Assembly (NCBI GenBank): GCA_007693485.1
Contig: REDM01000253.1
Span: forward strand, 1 to 39,080
From: Spirochaetaceae bacterium
GTDB taxonomy: Bacteria > Spirochaetota > Spirochaetia > DSM-27196 > PWMO01
DNA: 39,080 nucleotides
Reading direction: 5' to 3'
In this document: in pieces, positions 33,974 through 39,080 of the stretch
Layout: each line of letters begins with the position of its first letter
How positions within the stretch are numbered: position 1 is the first letter of the stretch
Program-made: the position numbers and the translations under genes
Notes under the pieces: generated by a model
Database searches by the model: none
What the model saw: only the letters and a program-made list of their open reading frames with translations
Told to the model about the DNA's origin: nothing

Positions 33974-36900
33974 TCACCCGTCCCGCACTCCTCCGCGCAG
34001 ACGGCGACAGAGAACCGCAATCACGCCCTGGGCGAGCGATGGGTGATCGGCCATGACGCTGTCGAAGGGATCCTTGTCGAGGCGCAGCAGTACCGTCTCT
34101 ACGACCGCCGATGCCGACGCTGAACGGGGCTGCGGATCGAGCACCGCCATCTCACCCACCACCTCTCCCGCGCCAAGTTCGGCGAACCGGCGCTCACCGT
34201 CGTGAATGGCCACACGACCTTCGCGGATAATGAACATGCAGGTGCCAAGTTCGCCCTTGCGGATGAACTCCTCGCCCTCCCGGGCGTCTACCTCCTCCAT
34301 GATTGAGGCGATGTGGGCGAGGACCGCATCGGGAATCCCCGCGAACATATCGGCGGTTTTCAATGCCAGCACGCGTTCGATTGTTGTAAGCACGATATCC
34401 TCCGGTTGGGCTGAAACGATGCCGAGTCGCCACGCAGCCGCGCCCGCGCAGGTCTGGAGCCATTTCTCGGGCCACTCCCGCCTGTTATCCAGAATCTGCT
34501 GTACGCGAGGTGCCGTACCCAACGGTCCCACGGCAAACAGCTCGGTGTAGGTTTCGACCGGCGGCGGCTGTCCGTCGCGGTGCTCTGTTACCGCCAGCAT
34601 TTTTTGGCGAAGCAGGCCGCTGAGGGTAACGTCGAGCATCTCCGCGGCAAGCGCTCGATCGCGCTGCGAACCCTCCATCATCTTCCTGCGCGCTCCCTGT
34701 ACTTCGTCGGGCGCGTGAAGCAGCGACAGCAGCAGGAAGGACTCTTCCACGTCATGACGGTACCGATCCTGGACGGCGGACGTCAGGGCTCGTATTTCGG
34801 GTTGGACGGGTTGGGCCAGGTCGTGCAACGTCACCACCGATACGGCGGCGCGCTGAAGCCGTGTTTCGATTGCGACAAGCACGGTCCCGATGGTGCCGCC
34901 CGTTGCCCGGTACCCGGCCGAAACCAGCGCCTGAAGTACGGCACAGCTCAGCTCACCCGGTGGCAGCGTCAAGCCGTGTGCCAGACCCTCGGTGACTCTG
35001 CGATCGTTGGAGCGAGCCGCCGCGCGCACAATCCGTACACCGGTCTCGGGTTCGTACAACGAGTTTCCGCCCAGGATGTCTCGCAGCAGCGCAGGCAGAG
35101 CATCCCCAAACAAGCCCAGTGCCGCGAGCGCCTCTGCGCGGGTGGTAGGCGGCTCGCTCAGACGAATCACGTCCGGCAACAGCGCGGGATGCGCAACCGC
35201 GCCGGCGGCGCGCAGCGCAGCGAGCCGTACGTCGGAGTCAGCGTCCCGCAGAAGCTGCTTCACGGGTTGGTAGAACGACTTCACTGCCAGCCGGGCAAGA
35301 ATGTCCGCGGCGTGCCGCCGGTCGGCCGGATCGAGCGAGTTGAGCAGCGCGTTGAATACGTTCCCGGCGGTCAGGATCCCGTTGATTCCGCCGTAGAGAA
35401 AGAGTCCGGTTACTGCGGCTGCGCGGATCTGCGGTTCCCGGGACGAGAGCAGCGGTGACACATCGGTGACCGGGTCTTCGCTGGTTGCACACCATGCGCC
35501 CACCGCCGCGGAGCGAACGTCGACAGGGTCGTCACTGGATACAATCGAGCGCGCAATGGGCTCAGCCCACTGTGGACGCAGCTCCTCCACGCGAGAGAGC
35601 GCTTCGGTTCGCACACCGGGATAGGGGCTTTCGATCAGCTCATGCAGGTACGGTTCGTAGTCGGGCATGTGGGCTTCGTGCATCAGTTCGAGTGCCGCGT
35701 GCACCTGCCATCGATCCGGGGTGTCCAGCAACCGGTGCAACGCCTCACGGGTGGAAGCGTCGTTGAACACCAGGTCAACACCCTCGATACGTCGTCGCGC
35801 CAACGAGGTTCGCAGTTGGGTTCCGTACGCGCGGAAGAGCAGTATCCCGACGACGCCATACGTAACCGCCAGCATCAGTGTAACGCCCACCGCATACGCA
35901 GCGCCCGCGGCACCAATCGCGGCCAGCCCCGTCAGCAGAAGGCCGCTGAAGCCGTAGCTGAGTGGAATTCCGATACCCTGGGCAAAGCCGTGCACCGCCT
36001 CGCGCTCGTGGGCCGGAAGGGGCTGAAACGCCGACTGCAGGGATGTCTTGGCGAAACCTGAGTATGATCCGTATTCCAGCACCTGAACGGCCACAAGTAC
36101 CGTCAGAAAAATGTGCGGCGGAACTCCGACGCTGCCGGCAATCAGCGATGCGATAATCCCCGCACTCACGAGTACCGGCCCGGCACCCAGCCCCGCAAGC
36201 ATCCCGTAGCGAAGGAGAAGCCTCCCGGCGGCGAGAAAGGTGAAGAGCATGGCTCCGGCGGTAACGAGCGATTTAGCCAGCCCGATGAACTGGGTCAGTT
36301 CCGTCTGCGCGGTGAACACCCGCTGCGCCTGCGAGTAGACCACGTACTGAACAAGGAGTGAGGTCGTAAACGCAAGGAACTGGTAGAGAAAGACCAGCAT
36401 CGCGTACCGGTTCGTCAGCATCGTCCGGACGGTGGCGATCACCGAGTGCCGTGCATCACCGTGCTGCTGTTCTTCGCTCTGTGTCTCGTTTGCGGCTTCA
36501 GCTCGGGTGCGCACGGAGCGTCCAACCCAGAGCGACACGAGAAGTACGACGCCGGTCAGCGGCAGAATGGCCTCGACGGACCCCAGCAATCGAGACAGCG
36601 GTGCGACCGCGAGCCCCGCGCAGATTACGGCACCCATCTCCCACGCGGTCAGCAGCGGGTATACGCCCTTCAGTCTCCGTGGGTCGTAGACCTCCGCGGC
36701 CGTCGACCCGCGAAGCATGAAAGCGTAGAGAGCGCCCATGGTGTAGGTGAGCATGACGAGGTAGGGAGCGATTGACTCTGCTCGTCCGAGCAGTGTGACG
36801 AGATAGAGTGCAGGTGCCGCCCCGGCGAAGAGCATTTTGGTGCCTGCCGAGAGACGAAAGATCGTAACGCGCTCCTCAATCGCCTGAAACAGCAGCGATA

Positions 36901-37096
36901 CGAGCGGAACAATTGCGCCGGCCAGCAGGTAGGCTCCGCGGAGCCCCGCAGAGCCAAAGCGGTACAATAGAAGCGTGTATCCGACATTGTAGAGAAGCCC
37001 GTATGCCAGGCCGGTCAGAAACGCGTCGGTGGCGAGAAGGGTGAGGATCCTGTCGCCCGCGTGCTCGCGGTTTCTTCCCGAGACGATGGATCGCAC
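33974..37096 (-). CDS. Transporter-HEAT repeat-cNMP-binding fusion protein
   Basis: A roughly 1040-residue fusion. The N-terminal part (about 20-430) has about 12 membrane helices with the look of an MFS or ADP/ATP-translocase-like carrier (LRGSTAAEVYDPRRLKGVYPLLTAWE, then a break after VRTRAEAANETQSEEQQ and a second helical half). The middle (about 470-890) is a series of HEAT/armadillo-type helical repeats (IRAAAVTGLFLYGG, VRLAALRAAGAVAHP, TRAEALAALGLFGDALP). The C-terminus (about 915-1035) is a cyclic-nucleotide-binding domain with the phosphate-binding cassette AGEVVGEMAVLDPQPRSASA. The substrate is unknown; the layout suggests a carrier gated by cyclic nucleotide through a repeat linker. 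I chose GTG 37096: a consensus promoter (37106-37134) lies directly upstream and would cut off longer starts such as ATG 37174. Confidence 0.85.
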   Translation of the reverse strand: MRSIVSGRNREHAGDRILTLLATDAFLTGLAYGLLYNVGYTLLLYRFGSAGLRGAYLLAGAIVPLVSLLFQAIEERVTIFRLSAGTKMLFAGAAPALYLVTLLGRAESIAPYLVMLTYTMGALYAFMLRGSTAAEVYDPRRLKGVYPLLTAWEMGAVICAGLAVAPLSRLLGSVEAILPLTGVVLLVSLWVGRSVRTRAEAANETQSEEQQHGDARHSVIATVRTMLTNRYAMLVFLYQFLAFTTSLLVQYVVYSQAQRVFTAQTELTQFIGLAKSLVTAGAMLFTFLAAGRLLLRYGMLAGLGAGPVLVSAGIIASLIAGSVGVPPHIFLTVLVAVQVLEYGSYSGFAKTSLQSAFQPLPAHEREAVHGFAQGIGIPLSYGFSGLLLTGLAAIGAAGAAYAVGVTLMLAVTYGVVGILLFRAYGTQLRTSLARRRIEGVDLVFNDASTREALHRLLDTPDRWQVHAALELMHEAHMPDYEPYLHELIESPYPGVRTEALSRVEELRPQWAEPIARSIVSSDDPVDVRSAAVGAWCATSEDPVTDVSPLLSSREPQIRAAAVTGLFLYGGINGILTAGNVFNALLNSLDPADRRHAADILARLAVKSFYQPVKQLLRDADSDVRLAALRAAGAVAHPALLPDVIRLSEPPTTRAEALAALGLFGDALPALLRDILGGNSLYEPETGVRIVRAAARSNDRRVTEGLAHGLTLPPGELSCAVLQALVSAGYRATGGTIGTVLVAIETRLQRAAVSVVTLHDLAQPVQPEIRALTSAVQDRYRHDVEESFLLLSLLHAPDEVQGARRKMMEGSQRDRALAAEMLDVTLSGLLRQKMLAVTEHRDGQPPPVETYTELFAVGPLGTAPRVQQILDNRREWPEKWLQTCAGAAAWRLGIVSAQPEDIVLTTIERVLALKTADMFAGIPDAVLAHIASIMEEVDAREGEEFIRKGELGTCMFIIREGRVAIHDGERRFAELGAGEVVGEMAVLDPQPRSASASAVVETVLLRLDKDPFDSVMADHPSLAQGVIAVLCRRLRGGVRDG

Positions 37097-37105
37097 GACT
37101 TCCCA

Positions 37106-37134
37106 ATGATAGGCCCGCCGGTACCCGCTGTCAA
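37106..37134 (-). promoter_or_regulatory. Consensus promoter of the transporter-HEAT-cNMP gene
   Basis: On the minus strand TTGACA (37129-37134, perfect) and TATCAT (37106-37111) are exactly 17 bases apart. The -10 ends 9 bases before GTG 37096, so the 5' leader would be only about 2-3 bases. Confidence 0.7.
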
Positions 37135-37173
37135 CGAAGAAGAATCGCGGATTCTGGCCGATCCGACGGGTCA

Positions 37174-37182
37174 TGGTACAAT
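37174..37182 (+). promoter_or_regulatory. Candidate extended -10 for the PchR-like regulator gene
   Basis: TGGTACAAT at 37174-37182 matches an extended -10 (TG-n-TACAAT). Start near 37189 would leave a leader of about 30 bases holding GGGAGG (37205-37210) before GTG 37220. No good -35 is visible, so activation may be needed. Confidence 0.45.
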
Positions 37183-37219
37183 GAAGCGAGGAAACGCAGC
37201 GAGCGGGAGGTCGGTTTCC

Positions 37220-38233
37220 GTGGCGGTACGTGACGGCTTTGGACTGCATGTCGACATCGCACAGCGAGATCTGGAACGCCGCGCGTTTCTGGCTCCAACC
37301 GGTATGGACCAGCTGCAGGCGCGGTTTCCGCTGCCGGAGACCGTTGGGTGCGGATCTCTCGAGGTTACCTCGCTTGCTGCGGGTATCAGCTACTGTCGCT
37401 GGAACTGCGACGACGCCCGGGAAGAGACCCGCCTCGATACCGCGCTGACCCCTGACTACGTGGTGTTTCCGTTCCATCTGACGACCGAACCGACGGAGGT
37501 TGGCATTCGGGGTGTTACTCAGCCCCTCCTTCTGTCGCGGTCGGACTCCTATCTTCTGGGCCCCGAGGTGGTTGGCACGCAGACCATTCGACCAGGCGTT
37601 CCAATCCGCAACCTCTGTCTCTTTCTGGACGTTGGAGTTGTCGATTCATGCTTTGCCGAGGAGCAACGAGCGCTACCCGCCGCGTTGAAGCAGGCGATAA
37701 CCCACCCGGAACTCGAACCCTACTACCAGCGCGGGTGGGCAACGGCGGCAATGGGACTTGCGGTCCGGCAGATGCTGACGTGCAGCCTGACCGGTGGACT
37801 GGCGCGGCTCTATCTGGAAGCGAAGGTGCTCGAGATCGCTGCGTTGCGGCTGGCCCAGCTGATAGACGACGATGGCGTTCCGCCACCCCCTCGTCTCACG
37901 CGACTCGACCGTGAACGGCTCGACCATGCGCGATTCATCCTGTGGTCCCGGCACCAGGACCCTCCGACCGTATCGGAACTCGCCCAGCTCGTTGGACTCA
38001 ACCGAACCAAGCTCAAGGTGGGATTCAAGTCCCGGTTTGGGACGACCGTCTTTGGCTTCATCCGGACGCAACGGCTGCAACGTGCCGCCGCGCTCATGCA
38101 GGACGGAGAATGTAACGTGAGCGAAGCGGCTGCGATGGTGGGATACAATTCACTGAGCGCGTTTGGCTCTGCTTTCAAAGCTGAGTACGGCATCTGCCCC
38201 CATCAGGTCTTGGGGTGCGAGGAAGCTGAGTGA
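37220..38233 (+). CDS. AraC-family regulator, PchR-like
   Basis: A 337-residue regulator. The N-terminal two thirds resemble no domain I can name with certainty. The C-terminal AraC double helix-turn-helix (about 230-330) contains LAQLVGLNRTKLKVGFKSRFGTTVFGFIRTQRLQRA, the characteristic pattern of the PchR (siderophore-responsive) branch, and VSEAAAMVGYNSLSAFGSAFKAEYG. PchR-type proteins bind an iron-siderophore and activate uptake or export genes. GGGAGG 9 bases before GTG 37220 supports that start; ATG 37181 lies inside the proposed -10 and is the alternative. It is divergent from the transporter-HEAT-cNMP gene, which may be its target. No siderophore synthesis genes are present. Confidence 0.82.
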   Translation: MAVRDGFGLHVDIAQRDLERRAFLAPTGMDQLQARFPLPETVGCGSLEVTSLAAGISYCRWNCDDAREETRLDTALTPDYVVFPFHLTTEPTEVGIRGVTQPLLLSRSDSYLLGPEVVGTQTIRPGVPIRNLCLFLDVGVVDSCFAEEQRALPAALKQAITHPELEPYYQRGWATAAMGLAVRQMLTCSLTGGLARLYLEAKVLEIAALRLAQLIDDDGVPPPPRLTRLDRERLDHARFILWSRHQDPPTVSELAQLVGLNRTKLKVGFKSRFGTTVFGFIRTQRLQRAAALMQDGECNVSEAAAMVGYNSLSAFGSAFKAEYGICPHQVLGCEEAE

Positions 38234-38315
38234 TGACTGCGGGCGTCTGCGTGGAGCGTGGCGTTGGGCCTTTCGGGTGGCTCTGCAAAAAACAGGCGCA
38301 GATGAACGAACAATA

Positions 38316-38342
38316 TGCTTTTATGCTAAAGTGCTTTTATGC
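38316..38342 (+). repeat. Direct repeat in the vapBC promoter
   Basis: TGCTTTTATGC occurs at 38316-38326 and again at 38332-38342, 16 bases apart and ending in the antitoxin start codon. Each copy overlaps a TATGCT -10-like word (38314-38319, 38322-38327). Likely operator for autoregulation by the antitoxin-toxin complex. The preceding gap 38234-38313 holds no gene I can support. Confidence 0.5.
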
Positions 38343-38593
38343 GAACTTCAATTGACTTACCGGATGATCTCTTTCGCAGCGCCAAGGCTCTGTCGTCACT
38401 GCGTGGCGTTACCCTCAAAACGCTCATTACCCGTGCGGTAGAGCGCGAGCTCGAATCCGCCACGGTTCAGTTTCGACCACGTCGCGTAGAGTTTCCGCTG
38501 GTTCGCTCACGCCGACCGGGTTCGGTAGCGGTGACCAGTAACATGATCGCTGATCTGTTGGAGAAGGAGGAAGGCATTGGCCTTTCTTCTTGA
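38339..38593 (+). CDS. vapB: VapB-type antitoxin (ribbon-helix-helix)
   Basis: An 84-residue protein. The N-terminus MRTSIDLPDDLFRSAKALSS followed by LKTLITRAVERELE is the MetJ/Arc-type ribbon-helix-helix DNA-binding fold of many VapB antitoxins; the C-terminal half is the flexible toxin-neutralising tail. ATG 38339 overlaps the second copy of an 11-base direct repeat and has no Shine-Dalgarno; the -10-like TATGCT ends 11 bases upstream, so the leader is very short. It overlaps the toxin gene by 17 bases, the usual antitoxin-first order. Confidence 0.85.
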   Translation: MRTSIDLPDDLFRSAKALSSLRGVTLKTLITRAVERELESATVQFRPRRVEFPLVRSRRPGSVAVTSNMIADLLEKEEGIGLSS

Positions 38594-38993
38594 TGTGAAC
38601 GTATTGCTGGCACTCGTTTTCGAAGCGCATCAACATCACCCGCTGGTGGTCTCATGGATCACCGGCGTCCGGGAATGTCGGGTCTGTCGTGTCACCCAGT
38701 CCGGGTTCCTTCGTCTGGCTTCCAACTCGTCACTGTGGAAAGAGGAAGCCCTCACTCTCTTTCAGGCGTGGACCGTATATGACGCCATGATGGAGGATGA
38801 GCGATTCTCATTCGCACACGAACCTTTGGGATTGGAGCACCTCTGGAGGCGCTTGACGTCTCAGGAACACCATTCTCCCAAGGTCTGGACGGACCGTTAT
38901 CTGGCTGCGTTCGCCATGGCGGATACTCTTGCACTCGTGACTCTCGGGATGGAGGGTTTCGTGGCATTCCGGACCTCACGGTCGTCGAGCTGA
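38577..38993 (+). CDS. vapC: VapC-type PIN-domain toxin
   Basis: A 138-residue PIN-domain ribonuclease of the VapC family. The first acidic residue is Asp6 (FLLDVNVLLAL); VTQSGFLRLASN and WTDRYLAAFA (Asp106) are further landmarks. The fourth acidic position, normally in a T-x-D-x-GF motif, reads TLGMEGF, so the usual Asp is missing and Glu126 might stand in; activity may be reduced. The start is TTG 38577 with a very strong AGGAGG six bases upstream (38565-38570), suggesting that expression is tuned by the weak start codon. After the stop, 38994-39080 contains only a bulged inverted repeat (39034-39061). Confidence 0.85.
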   Translation: MAFLLDVNVLLALVFEAHQHHPLVVSWITGVRECRVCRVTQSGFLRLASNSSLWKEEALTLFQAWTVYDAMMEDERFSFAHEPLGLEHLWRRLTSQEHHSPKVWTDRYLAAFAMADTLALVTLGMEGFVAFRTSRSSS

Positions 38994-39080
38994 GCTGATC
39001 GTACGGAAACTCGCGTGGCCGATTCCGTTGCGAAGAGAGTAACTTCATGGTAACGTTCTCTCATGGCTGCAGAAACCCCT

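Noticed and set aside
39034-39061. Bulged inverted repeat after vapC considered as a terminator
   Set aside because: Stem is interrupted and there is no T-tract on either strand.
39063-39080. Possible start of a further gene (ATG, 6 codons to window end)
   Set aside because: TAACGT at 39051-39056 has the right spacing for a leaderless start, but 18 bases cannot support a gene call.

Overview
The window is GC-rich, densely packed bacterial chromosome carrying 29 protein genes that I can support. I see no rRNA, tRNA, CRISPR array, insertion sequence or prophage. The gene set suggests a free-living, anaerobic or microaerophilic Gram-negative-type bacterium: hybrid-cluster protein with an HcpR-like regulator, bacteriohemerythrin, a Na+-coupled symporter, c-di-GMP and cyclic-nucleotide receptor domains. 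The signal peptide of the solute-binding protein at 20208 (hydrophobic run ending LFAAGASQ, no lipobox cysteine) resembles those of Spirochaeta/Treponema binding proteins. I therefore lean to a GC-rich member of Spirochaetota, but this is inference and not proven by any marker gene here.

Layout. (1) 88-9070: a trehalose-from-glycogen operon glgX-treY-treZ with overlapping genes, followed by tex overlapping treZ. (2) 9098-12148: a hotdog thioesterase on its own promoter, then a periplasmic binding protein and an ABC importer whose permease and ATPase are fused in one chain. (3) 12193-14249 (minus): a REC-GGDEF diguanylate cyclase with a C-terminal Cys cluster, followed by a NicO-family Ni/Co transporter. 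(4) 14338-17238: a Crp/Fnr regulator (HcpR type) divergent from hcp with a perfect TTGAC-N4-GTCAA box between them, then a convergent bacteriohemerythrin. (5) 17274-20105: a membrane-bound AraC regulator coupled to a SulP anion transporter.

(6) 20151-27744: a five-gene peptide/nickel-type ABC importer (plus) facing a COG0523 (CobW-like) GTPase and a WD40 protein (minus). Both operons start with AT-rich palindromes sharing the 10-mer TTATCAATAA, which suggests one metal-responsive (Fur/Zur-type) regulon. (7) 27738-33369: a very unusual 1078-residue protein with the order PHP phosphoesterase, TM, Cache sensor, TM, PAS, two CBS, DUF294 nucleotidyltransferase, DUF294 C-terminal domain. It faces a Na+/solute symporter and its small DUF485 subunit. 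(8) 33445-33876: an orphan small gene with its own strong promoter and intrinsic terminator. (9) 33974-38233: a giant transporter-HEAT-cNMP fusion divergent from a PchR-like AraC regulator. (10) 38316-38993: a VapBC-type toxin-antitoxin pair with direct repeats in its promoter.

The most novel item is the PHP/Cache/PAS/CBS/DUF294 protein. It joins an extracytoplasmic small-molecule sensor to both a GlnD-like nucleotidyltransferase and a phosphoesterase, beside the transporter it may control. A second theme is transcription start at or within a few bases of the start codon: four genes (9134, 17287, 27771 and 37096) have a -10 hexamer ending 6-9 bases before the start codon, which indicates leaderless mRNAs mixed with ordinary Shine-Dalgarno genes.
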